A stretch of DNA of 64,000 nt. Source: Mesaphorura yosii (taxonomy: Eukaryota; Arthropoda; Collembola; Poduromorpha; Tullbergiidae). Shown one piece after another: positions 25,214 to 35,035 of the stretch (within the stretch, counting starts at the first letter, position 1; every line of letters begins with the position of its first letter). The stretch is taken from NCBI GenBank assembly GCA_009869945.1, contig WIXG01000109.1, positions 1-64,000 on the forward strand. Reading direction: 5' to 3'. Under the pieces are notes generated by a model. That model was not told where the DNA came from and ran no database searches. It worked only from the letters and a program-made list of their open reading frames with translations. A program made the position numbers and the translations under genes.

Positions 25214-25830
25214 GACAACTCGCGTTCATTCTTACGAATCCTGCCGAAACATGTTAAACCACTATATCATCCGCCTGTACTCCTTTGAGCCTTGAACAAT
25301 TAAGAGCCACAGACTTCCGGTGTCACCCTGAAAAGAATCATCTCAACTCGGAAATACAATTCACGAGAACTCACAGTCACGAGAATACCGACAACGAAGA
25401 GCATCCATCGTGGTTCGTATTTTGAAGAATGTCTGACAAAGGTTATTGTGCGTACGCATTAACAAATTGATGTTTCATTCACTTTCTATTCCATTTCAGC
25501 TTTCTTTAATTATATCAGTACAAAAGACATGCAAATACAAATACAAGCAGTGATTCAAATGATACAAATTACCAGCTGAGTTCTTTATTGCGTAGTTTCT
25601 AATGAAAACATTTGCAAGGGGAGATTGAAAGTGATACTCGTATTATATAACTGACTTATTTAGTTGTAGTCGCACTCATATCAAAGCATTCGATCTTAAT
25701 CTTAACTCTGAATGTAAACATTGCATAAAACGTGCGAACTTTGCTCCTGGCAGTTCTTTTTGCTTGCGGCACGTGAAGTCGTGAAGTCACATGTGTTGTG
25801 CTGCTGTCGATGCCGTTGATTGCAGGTCGC
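25214..25830. other. spacer between the two Gly-rich genes
   Basis: No exon is seen. Plus-strand TTTATT at 25584-25589 reads AATAAA on the minus strand and could serve the upstream gene ending at 25831. Confidence 0.45.
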
Positions 25831-26227
25831 TTAGTTTAACTTTGACCAAGAAAGTCTGGATAATGACCGTCTTCGCCTTTTGTCGTCGTAGTCCGGACGA
25901 CCATAATATGATGGCCCGATGTAGCCGCCATGTCCCTGGGACGCCTGGGCCTGATAGCCGTGTCCATTCCCTGTAAAAATAAAATCCCAGTCCCGTGAGA
26001 TTTTGGCACTGGTGGCCGAAAGCCAAAAGACAAGACAATCTTAACTTATTAACAGGACAAGTTAATGACTCACCTCCTTTTTTGTTGTCGCAGTTCGCCA
26101 GCTGCTTCACAATCACATTTACGTATGTTCGTTTTGTTCCTTTCACATATGGCAGAAATGTGACCGCGAGCACTCCAAGCACGACTGCTACGGCGTAAAC
26201 CTTATCAGAAGGCAAATATTTTGCCAT
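25831..26227 (-). CDS. small secreted Gly/Tyr protein with basic tail
   Basis: Two exons, complement(join(25831..25970, 26074..26227)), encode 97 residues. An N-terminal hydrophobic segment (VYAVAVVLGVLAVTFLPYVKG) looks like a signal peptide or anchor. It is followed by RTYVNVIVKQL, which matches the KFVNVVITQN island of the adjacent Gly-rich protein. After the intron comes a GHGYQAQASQGHGGYIG stretch, then a dibasic cluster DDKRRRR and a short cationic tail SLSRLSWSKLN. The gene lies head-to-tail with the larger Gly-rich gene and is probably a diverged relative. RRRR would suit a proprotein convertase, which could release the tail as a peptide; this is inference. No known family is recognised. 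Confidence 0.7.
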
Positions 26228-26639
26228 TAATAGATTAGCATTAAGAAATCATATAGTACTTACAAGAAATGAACACCGCATCCCCAAAATGAAATTTATT
26301 CACACAAATTCCGGAAAATGTCACCGTCTGAAGAATGCAACTTGTGTCCGCGCTCTGCGAAATGAGACGACCATATTTCAAGAATGATCCACAGTGGGCT
26401 CAACGTGAATGAATCCACGAGCCAATCATGCGAAACACTTAAATAGTTTTTGAATCATTTGATTTGTATCGACCGCTTTAATCAAACTTTCCCCTCCTTA
26501 ATTAGGTTTTATTAAAGAAATTACAGAGAAGCAAGTTTCAGAGAAAGAGGAACAAAATGACAACAAAAGACGTTCACGTCTTAAGTGATTAAAACATCCA
26601 TTGCATAACTTTCCAATTTTATTATGCAACATCTCAGAT
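26228..26639. other. short spacer
   Basis: It holds the upstream region of the small secreted gene, with a TATTTAAG-like sequence on the minus strand near 26446-26453. The poly(A) signal of the next gene is also here (AATAAA on the minus strand at 26618-26623). No coding exon is seen. Confidence 0.45.
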
Positions 26640-27346
26640 TTATTTGTCTTGAGACAGTTGCCCAGCTTCACATGCTTTCTTATCTCCTCCGACCTGATGA
26701 GAATTACTCGTAGTCAAAACTGGAACGTTCTTCGGGAAGTAGTGCGGGGCGCATGTATCAGGAGTGTCCACAATGTCTGATTTCATCACAACTTCTGCCC
26801 AGTACACACCGAGAACAGTTGCCATCACCGCGAGCATCGCAACGCTTCCAATTTCCAGGAGTGAGGTAGAAGTGATGCACAAAAGGTACAGATTCAGGAT
26901 GCTGCTGCACAGCAAGAGTACGTCGATGAGTGTCCAACACTTCAGACTTGCTTCAGATCCGCCAAGTTTGCCTCCGTAAATAACGCGAAGACGGCGAAGA
27001 AGTATTTGTAACGAGGTTGATCCTGCCAAGACTAAAGGCAAACGAATATTACAGATTGTGGAGAGTAGAAGGGTATAGTAGAAGGTGAAAAACTTGCGTA
27101 TAAGACAGCTTCCGTACAACCCACTGTTTAAAGACCATGCTTGGCTAGATTCCAGCGACCTGACTTGGAAATCATTCAAGATATAACGAAGAAGGAAGGT
27201 CCAATGGAGCAGTACCAAAACAGACAAAACCTAAACAGGGCACACGCCAATTGAGTGCTGGAAAAAGATGCGCAAAGCAGTGACAACCAATGAATTGAAG
27301 AGCTTACAAGGTAAAATTGGATCAGGCGACAGAAAACTCCTTCCAT
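26640..27346 (-). CDS. four-helix membrane protein, tandem copy A
   Basis: Preferred model: complement(join(26640..27031, 27098..27230, 27308..27346)), 187 residues. Start MEGVFCRLIQFYL is nearly identical to copy B (MAGVFCHLIQFYM). The exon structure matches copy B at every junction, including a 13-codon first exon and the second intron after SCLI. In copy A that second intron (27032-27097) begins with GC rather than GT (C|GCAAGT) and has no in-frame stop, so a retained form would add 22 residues. Four hydrophobic segments are visible (VLSVLVLLHWTFLL, the LLAGSTSLQILL segment, LLLCSSILNLYLLC, VAMLAVMATVLGVYWAEVV) and the tail is hydrophilic. No known family is recognised. A mariner copy lies 120 bp upstream of the start codon. 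Confidence 0.72.
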
Positions 27347-27467
27347 GGCTCTTATTGCTCCTGCTTTGGAGATCGGTCGTCTCACTTCTTCCTCTTCGTA
27401 TACTTTTGGAATTACTTGAAATTACAATTACAAAAGTCGTCGCTTGAAGTCTTAGACACGCAACGTA

Positions 27468-27511
27468 CGAGGGTGAATCAGAAAATATTGTCACACATTT
27501 ATTCAATCATA
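27468..27511 (+). repeat. mariner terminal inverted repeat, left
   Basis: It starts CGAGGGTGAATCAGAAA and matches the reverse complement of the right end over 44 bases with three mismatches. The preceding TA at 27466-27467 is the target duplication. Confidence 0.95.
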
Positions 27512-27641
27512 ACTTTTTAAATATATATTGTACTGGCCTCTATTTTTCCAAATATCCTTCACGGAGCTTCACACATTTCTCCCATCGATGGGGAAGCGCT
27601 GCGATGCCTCGCTCATAAAATTCGGATAGCTGACGTTGGAA

Positions 27642-28591
27642 CTACGCTGAAGTTGACTTTTCGAGAGATTGATCATTATCAAAAGTCCTCTGCCTCAGGA
27701 ACTGTTTCATTTTTGGAAACAAGTGAAAGTCTGATGGAGCGAGGTCAGGACTGTATGGAGGATGAGTGAGTTGTGTGAACCCTATGCTCGCAGTTTCTTT
27801 CTGGACCAGCCTTGACGTGTGAGAGGGGCGCATTATTGTGTAACAGCAAAACACCGTCCTCCCACATATTTTCTCTCTTTCTTAGGATCGCTTGCTTCAA
27901 TTTTCTTAAAACTTTCACATATGCTTCTCCAGTCATCGTTGTACCCTTTCGAAAGTATTTCACGAGCAGAACACCAATCCTGTCCCAGAAAACCACCGCC
28001 ATCACCTTCTTGTTTGATAATTTTTTAATACTTGACTGGAGCCTGAGATCCTTTTGGCAGCCACTGCATGGACTGTCTCTTTGTCTCGGATTCAAAGTGG
28101 TATATATAGGTTTTGTCTCCAGTAACTATGCAGCTCAGAAAGTCATCAGGGTTTGAATTGTACAGGTGAAGGTTTTCCAGGCATGCCATTTCTCTTACCT
28201 TGCGTTGCTGGCTGTTAAGAATTTTGGGTACCCACATTGCACATCTTATCACGAGACACAAAACAGCCGTACTTATGTTATATGCAGTGCCATATGACAG
28301 TTTAATTTTCTTAGCCACTTCGCGAACTGTAATTCTTCTGTCCTTGAGAAGCAGGTCGCTCACTTTTTGGACATTTTGGTCACTTTGTCCTGTTTTTGGC
28401 CTTCCTTATTTGGGTGCGTCCTGCACGCACACATACTCACTATCAAACCTGTTATACCACCGTCTGGTGGTCCTGTTTGAGGGCGTCCTTTTGCCAAAAA
28501 CCGATTTTAAATCGGAGTAAATTTGGCTGAGAGATATACCTTTCAGTTTCGAGATTTTTATGAACGATCTCCACTCATATTTAGGCGACAT
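27642..28591 (-). pseudogene. broken mariner transposase
   Basis: The minus strand reads, in different frames, an N-terminal helix-turn-helix region, a middle part with VTGDKTYIYHFE (first catalytic Asp), a further part with LHNNAPLSH, and a C-terminal part with YSPDLAPSDFHLF (third Asp of DD34D). Frame changes and stops separate these pieces near 28400, 28030-28095 and 27750-27850. The second catalytic Asp is Asn in this copy (mariners have HDNA here), so the protein would be inactive even if read through. Confidence 0.92.
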
Positions 28592-28722
28592 GATGCTGAC
28601 TTCAACAAGGCTAACTTTGTACTGAGAAGTCGCAATTAAATGAAAAGTTCAGGCATTGTAACGGTATACTTAGTCTACGTATCTGTGAAGTTTCAGGGTC
28701 TTTCATCAAAATATAGCAAAGA

Positions 28723-28766
28723 TATGATTGAATGAATGTATGACAATACTTTCTGATTCACCCTCG
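28723..28766 (-). repeat. mariner terminal inverted repeat, right
   Basis: Ends CACCCTCG next to TA at 28767-28768. The inverted match to the left end differs at three positions over 44 bases. Confidence 0.95.
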
Positions 28767-28768
28767 TA

Positions 28769-29194
28769 TAACGTTCGAATCCATCATCCGGCGTTTTTGT
28801 GCAATTTGAAATTCTAATGAGCCATATCTGAATAGACTGAAATAATCTGCAACTGTAACAGGAGTATCACATAACGACGCAATAAAAACGATTTTAGCAC
28901 TCAGCAGCGCACATTTCCTTTATGTGCAGCCTGGATAATCGCATCGCAATGCAGGAATGCTAATTAATATTTCCAGAAGGGGGTTTTATATTTTTACACT
29001 GCCAACGACATAGACGTTGAGCCTCAAGGCCGTCACAGCACGGCTGTGCCACTCACTCGATGCAAATAGAATCAAATCTTACGCTAGGTTGGCTGGTGGT
29101 TCATCGCCGTTTTATAGTTCCTTTTTACTGGTTTGTTACACAGATTCATTATACAGTCTCCTTATGGTACTATCCGTTGACAGGACACAAGAAA
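28769..29194. other. spacer downstream of copy B
   Basis: The 3' flank of the minus-strand copy B gene. No exon is seen. Confidence 0.4.
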
Positions 29195-29835
29195 TTACTT
29201 TGCTGACTTTAGCCAATCCTGACGATCTGTTTCTAGTTTCACTTTAATCTGAGAAATTTCTGCCTGCTTGACCACAACTTTTACTTTCTCTTCGGCCACT
29301 TTTTCTGCCCACCGCGTGCCGACGATGGCAGAAAGAACCGATAAAATTCCGGCGCTGCCTACTTCACCAAGAGTGGTGTAACTGGCATAGAATAGCCACC
29401 CACTTAGAATGGTGAGGGCAACAAAGACGAGAAAAGTGCATGTCCAGTAAATAGCTTCACAACGTCCCTCTTGGCCCTGGTCTCTGCCATAGCTGAAGAT
29501 GAAGCGAAGGCGAGTCAGAAACGCGATTGTTCCAACTAACACTGTAAAATTAACAATCAGTTGCTTTACTGCATGCGGCATGGGTTAGCCATGGCATTTG
29601 AGAATATTGAGAACTTACGTATCAGGCAACTGGCGTAAAGTTTACTATCCAGTGACGGTGACGCGGGACTGATTGAGGCCGCGTACAAAAGAAAAACCCA
29701 GTGGAGTACAACCGAAATCGCTAACATCTTGGGGGAATTACAATTCAAGTTCGGTAAATTCTGAAATTGCCGAATACGCAAAATTGCTCAACTTACCATG
29801 TAAAACTGAATCAGGTGACAGAAAACTCCTGCCAT
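29195..29835 (-). CDS. four-helix membrane protein, tandem copy B
   Basis: Three exons, complement(join(29195..29541, 29619..29727, 29797..29835)), encode 164 residues. It is a diverged paralogue of copy A: the N-terminal MAGVFCHLIQFYM, the LHWVFLLY segment, YASCLI at the second junction, and the last helices (GSAGILSVLSAIVGTRWAE against GSVAMLAVMATVLGVYWAE in copy A) align. Four hydrophobic segments precede a charged Lys/Glu-rich tail (EKVKVVVKQAEISQIKVKLE) that could form a short coiled coil. Here the second intron has a normal GT donor. Family and function are unknown; the protein is probably an integral membrane protein. Confidence 0.78.
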
Positions 29836-30732
29836 TTTAGCGTGTCGCGTGATGTTCGTGTTCACTCAGTGGCTGCAAAAGTGAAATTGACAATTTTGCC
29901 ATTAATTTCGAGATAATAATTAAAGCAGGAGAAAGGTTTCGAATGCAGAAACCCAACTGCAGTTTCCAAGAATTAGAACCATATTTACTTGGAACAGATC
30001 GAAAGGCATTGCAATTTCCAAGGTCAATAAGTGCTAATGGACGCTAATGAGTGATATTTTAGAGGTGTTTTTTAGGCAAAGACAAAATCCAGACTTCATT
30101 TCCAGCTAAATTGCTTAGTCTCATATTGTCTTTTTCATTCATTTTAATTATTACCTTTCATCTGTGCTAATTTTAACCCAATTCACAGTTTCTTGTTTGA
30201 TCGACCGGTCAGACGACGTAAGAAAGTCGTCATAAATGACGTAATTCGTGACATTAACTTTGTGAATTATGGTTGTACCTCGAGGGTATGGAGAATAAGG
30301 TATATATAGGAGCAGGAAAGAGCTGAGTTCTCTGCTGTTGCAGCTGCTGGAAACGATGAAACGAATTACGCAGTCAAATTTTGACAGCTTGTGTTTAATA
30401 ATTCATATGCCTCGCAGGGTTAACCGAGGTCAAGTTGTTTTCCTTTCCGTGCCGGTCCAGCCCAACCACAGCACAGGCAGGCCAGGCCGCACCACACAGC
30501 ACGCAGCGTCCCATAATCACAGTTCTGGAAAGAATCCAGAGTCTTGATTGCGTTATAAAATCGTCGAGTATCGTAATAAACAAGGTTATTTCCAGTCGTT
30601 CTACTGCCGAGTTTATATCAATTTGGGTTTGGCTGCTCCAATTTCATTCTTTGTATGCGTACGTTTTACTTCATCAATATTGACGTAAGAGCGCTCATAG
30701 TTTTCATCTTGTCATAAATCCACACCTACACC
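29836..30732. other. divergent promoter region
   Basis: It lies between copy B (minus) and the small secreted gene (plus). TATATATA at 30301-30308 is followed by a purine-rich leader and could be the core promoter of the plus-strand gene, implying a 5' UTR of about 400 bases. A 69-codon frame at 30338 has no family signature. Confidence 0.4.
30301..30308 (+). promoter_or_regulatory. candidate TATA box
   Basis: TATATATA within AAGGTATATATAGGAGC on the plus strand. It is the only good TATA match between the divergent genes. Its assignment to the gene at 30733 is inferred from position only. Confidence 0.4.
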
Positions 30733-31284
30733 ATGCAGTCAGCAGCAATTTTAGTGGTGCTAACAATATTTAGCTTCCTCTATGCCGTTTCTTCCTCGCC
30801 ACTGCCAGTAAGTGGATCAGTTTTATAATCTTTACGGTTTCGTGCACCTAGCAGTAATTTCTGTAATGATTTTAGGACCCAATGCAGGAGAACGCCATTG
30901 TGTCCAGTGTGAATGGTGACATCAGCCAGCGAATGACACGCCAGCTTCACTATTTTGATCCGCCGCCATTTTATCAGTATGACGTAAGTCTTTCGATATT
31001 TAATAATCCTTAATACTCCAAATACATGAGAGTGCCGTTCTCCTTACTAGAATGTGAATGGTGGCGGTAAAATTCACAACTGCTCCAGGGAAGGGAGACT
31101 CCTCTCCTGTCGCCCCTTCGGCCGCTACTTCCTGGTCAAGCGGTCCACGCCATCACTGCAGATACCTGAAAATAGCGCAAGGAGATCCTACAAAAGTCAA
31201 AGTGCACGAAAACATCGTACTCGGGATGAGATCAGCAGTCACAACCACGGTCAAAGTCAGAGGGAGATCAGACAAGGAGTATGA
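30733..31284 (+). CDS. small secreted protein, last exon frame uncertain
   Basis: Exons join(30733..30807, 30876..30983, 31051..31284) start with a clear signal peptide (MQSAAILVVLTIFSFLYAVS), then DPMQENAIVSSVNG and a Pro/Tyr stretch (FDPPPFYQYD). Splice sites around exons 1 and 2 are strong and phase 0. In exon 3 the frame fixed by the acceptor reads NVNGGGKIHNCSREGRLLSC, then becomes basic and low-complexity to the stop at 31284 (138 residues). From about 31150 a second frame, open to 31312, reads like real protein (KVKVHENIVLGMRSAV, ending HHDDCTP). A frameshift, indel or unseen splice may therefore lie between 31140 and 31190. No family is recognised. Confidence 0.55.
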
Positions 31285-31312
31285 AGTTCACCACGACGAT
31301 TGCACTCCGTGA

Positions 31313-34300
31313 ACATGCCAAGCAAAAGTATAAGTACAAGTTTATATTAATGTCCGTGCTCAAAACTTATCCATCGTTATCAACTAATCGAACATTCATT
31401 GCTCATGTCTTGTTCATGTTCATACACATGCACCTTTAAAACTGCCAACTGCCTGCGATTTGTTTGCAATTCGTGCAAAAAGTTTGAGAGTTTCTCCTTG
31501 TTAAATGACATTTGTGCAGCAGAGTTCAGTAACTAGACCTTAACTAATCATACTTCAATCAAACCCATCCCTGCCATTGTTGTTGCTGCGCCGTGCCCGC
31601 TCCGCTGCTCAAATTATGTCGGCGCGTCGTTAATCGTGAGTGACATGATATGACGCTCTTATTCTATACGCTTTTAAGCTTATAATGGTAATAAAATATT
31701 TATTGGTCATTCTCAAATCTGAGACAGCGATTTCGTCTTGTGATTCCAATTTGCGAGAGCTCGGGAGGTCAAGAGTCGAGAATCGCAGTTACGACGCAGT
31801 CTCGCATTCCTCAACAGTACAACGCAAAGCTCATTCGCCTCATCTTCGCTTCGAACTTGGCTTATTTGCATTTCGCACTTTGAAACTTTGAACCTCCATT
31901 AACAGAGTAAATCCTCTTAAAGCGTAAACATTGTACAGTGATTGTGCTTAAATAACTTACAAATTATTCTCCTTGCTCCTCCACCCTCATCTGCCTCAAC
32001 CAACAATGCTCACTGCTCAATACAGCGATGTACTATCAGTTGTCAAACTTTTAAACAAGAATTTATAACGCTCATCTCATTCATCCTACGTTTTGTGCTC
32101 CTTGCACGTCGTTTTTGCCTTGCCTTTCCTTGTCTTGGAATCTCTTTTCATTATTGCACTTTTACAAAATTAAATGTAAGTAATACGCACACATTTTACT
32201 TTTGGAATAGAAACTTCGTGCGCCTATGCTCTGACTCTGAGTCTTGCTCTCTCAGCCGTTTCAAACTTTTTAGCCCTGAAGCAAAGGAAGACGAAGCCAT
32301 ACATGAAACATTCAACATGAGTTCTTCAACTCATTGTTGCTGCTGCTGTGCTGAAAACTGAGAAAACCAAAATAAAACACGTATACTGAATTATAGGGTA
32401 CAGCTGAACCCAAAAATGTACGTATCGTGATAGCACAATGTGATGGCAAATGGCAGATAGCACTTCAATGGGATCAGGCGATGATGAATGCGTTGATGCA
32501 CGTACTCAGTCAGTCATAGTGAATCAGATGTCTGTGCCCTGCCTGGCCTTCAGTTCTTTTCATTGTCAAGGGCAAGGGTTCTGTTGTTTACTGCAGGCGA
32601 TACCAGAAAAATCAGAATTGCTTGATAATCTTCAGTTTGTGGTCAAAAGTTCAACGGTGAAAGATTATTAAGCTAACGACGCTTGGGGAGGGAATACTTT
32701 GACCGCATTTGGAGTGCAATATGACCTTTAAAAAGTGAATTGTGCCAGTAATATCAATATTTGAACCAACTGTGACTGCGACGGCGTGCCACAAGTCCAC
32801 ACGTTGATTCAGAGAAATAGCACACGACTGAACACTGCAAGAGCAAAGGAAGCTTCACACAAAGTCAAAGTGATTGTCAGTGTGAGTGTAATGTAATTCG
32901 AGGCGGTCGTCATCGTCACGTACGAGCAGTAAAAGCAATCCACCTGCCTGCCAGCGTTACGTCCGCCCGCTTTCTGTCCTCCCGTCTTGTGCCTGCATGA
33001 CATGCTGATCCTCATTCAGCTAAACAATAATTTAGCATCGCGACGTGAAGTGAGCATGACTCCAAGATTTGGACGTTTATAGGACATCATTTCAATCATT
33101 TACGAACGTAGGAACTGCAACAATGAGAGTTGGCACTACTCTTATGTTGTCCACCCACATATGGACTGTTAAAAATTCAAAGCAAATATTTATGTGGGAT
33201 TCAGTGAGCTTGAGATTGTGAGCTGAGAACCTTATCGCGAATGCGAAAGCGAATTCTCGCCCGTACGCTTGTGAAGGCGAATATGAACTTGTGACTTGCT
33301 ACATTAAGTCATCGTTTGACTCCAGTTTGTGACAAGCTGCAGTGAAATTCGAAGGAATTCATTGCCATTTTTGGGCAGCACGGTGAAATCAACACTCAAA
33401 AGTGATCTAATCGCTGTCGTGAGCTGTTTCTGTTCGTGTAAGATTTCGTACGTGACTCACATTTGAAGTACTGCTCCAGTGCCAATTTGGCATTTGGTAT
33501 TCCCTGAAGATTCATTCCGCGCTTAAGCGCTTAACTACACGCAATTAAATCTCAAAGTCGCGTGTTAATTTGCTAAATGCTGAATGCTAATTAGTACATG
33601 CAAAGTACAGTTTTAAAGCTCTTTGAACTTTTTGACGAGACCTCATTCGTTACGTACGCTACTGGGACGCGGTGAAGTGCGTAGTGAATTGAAGAACAAA
33701 AGAAGGCTCGGCCGCTAGGAAATTGGCGGAACTCAAAGTACAGTTCATCCATTCAGCGACTCATTCAACCGGGCAGCACAGCACCGTTCGGGTTTCCTGC
33801 ATCGCATTTTGACATGCGTGTGCGTTTTATTGTGACATTTATTGCTGGCAGGCGGTTCAATGTTCATCGCGCATCCATTTGCATGTATTAAAATAACATC
33901 GTGATTGTTGGCAGTTGGCATCGTCTCAACGGTATTATTTTTCACACTGTTGTTTTGTTTCAAGACTCAAGCCACAAGAACTCAAATTCCAATTGGCAAT
34001 CGCATTCTGCTGTGCTGTACATGAACACATTTGATTAAGTACATCATCTCGTATCATATCTTCGTGCTTGTTGGGAACAACATTTACAATTTACAAGAAA
34101 AACTTGTCTCGCGTCTCGTCATCGTCACCAATTTCCTTCGCAGCGAAGCGCATCCGAGATCGCAGATTAACATCAGAGCCAGACAAATACTGCAAACTGT
34201 AGGCGAAAACTGCAAGAAAGAAGATAGAAAGAAAGCAAAGAGACGGACGAGAAGTACGAGAAAACGAGTTTAAGTGAATTATAATAATACTGATTAGTGA

Positions 34301-35035
34301 TTTATCCTCGACTTATCTTCTTTATAACTGCAAGCTGTTATTAAATTACAGGCTTGTGTGTGCTCGTATCACCTCAAACAAGCCAAACTAATCCCAAGCT
34401 CGAGTACAGGCAATGTCAGTCTTTTCGTTAATCCTATGTGCGTAGTGTTAAAGTATCACATGTCTGTCTGCATTCTGCAACGCGAGTGCACTGCAGTAAA
34501 ATAATTTGCTAAACACTTGAGACAATAACAAACGAAACAAAAAACTGAACTGAAAAGGAATCTTAAATCAATCTTCATCTCTCATCTCGTCTCGTTGTTC
34601 CACATACCGCGGCCCGGCAGCGACAATTTATTTCATGCTCGAAGCTCAATGAAAGTGTGGACAGGAACAAGGCAGCAAGTGATTCAGTGTATTCAGTGGT
34701 ACAGGCAACAATTGCTCTCGATTATTAAGCCTGTGCAGTGCGATTTTGTTCCAGTGCCCCGATTTGGATCTCTTTTCCCTTTGCGCGCCACGCCATTGTT
34801 GTGATTTCCTTTCGCAATCATTGTTTTTATGGTGCAGTGACCAACAAAGCCAGCACAACAGCCCAACATTTTGGACAGGGCCACATTGTGCTCGATACAC
34901 TTTCTCACTTCGCGTACAATAATGATTACTTAATTGTGGCGTTGTATTGTTGTGTTTGTGTAGTTCAGCAGTGAACATATTCACTAGACTCAAAATATTT
35001 ACGTATACTTTTACTTACTCCATTCGGCTATCGCA
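31313..35035. other. gene-poor spacer
   Basis: AATAAA near 31689 may end the preceding transcript. The rest, to the thioester-protein start, holds only short unrelated open frames on both strands and no RNA gene or repeat that I can identify. Confidence 0.45.

Larger units (their letters stand above)
27466..28768 (-). mobile_element. decayed mariner-type transposon with TA target duplication
   Basis: A 1,299-bp element (27468-28766) is bounded by near-perfect 44-bp terminal inverted repeats and flanked on both sides by TA, the Tc1/mariner target site. Internal minus-strand fragments encode a mariner transposase. Size and structure are typical of a full-length mariner. It sits between two tandem four-helix genes and in the same orientation. 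Confidence 0.95.

Noticed and set aside
28769-28810. GTTCGAATCC-like sequence resembling a tRNA T-loop
   Set aside because: No matching A-box or cloverleaf could be built around it.
31942-32361. 139-codon plus-strand frame ending in a Cys run
   Set aside because: Non-ATG start and repetitive Cys codons from a short TGC repeat; no family signature.
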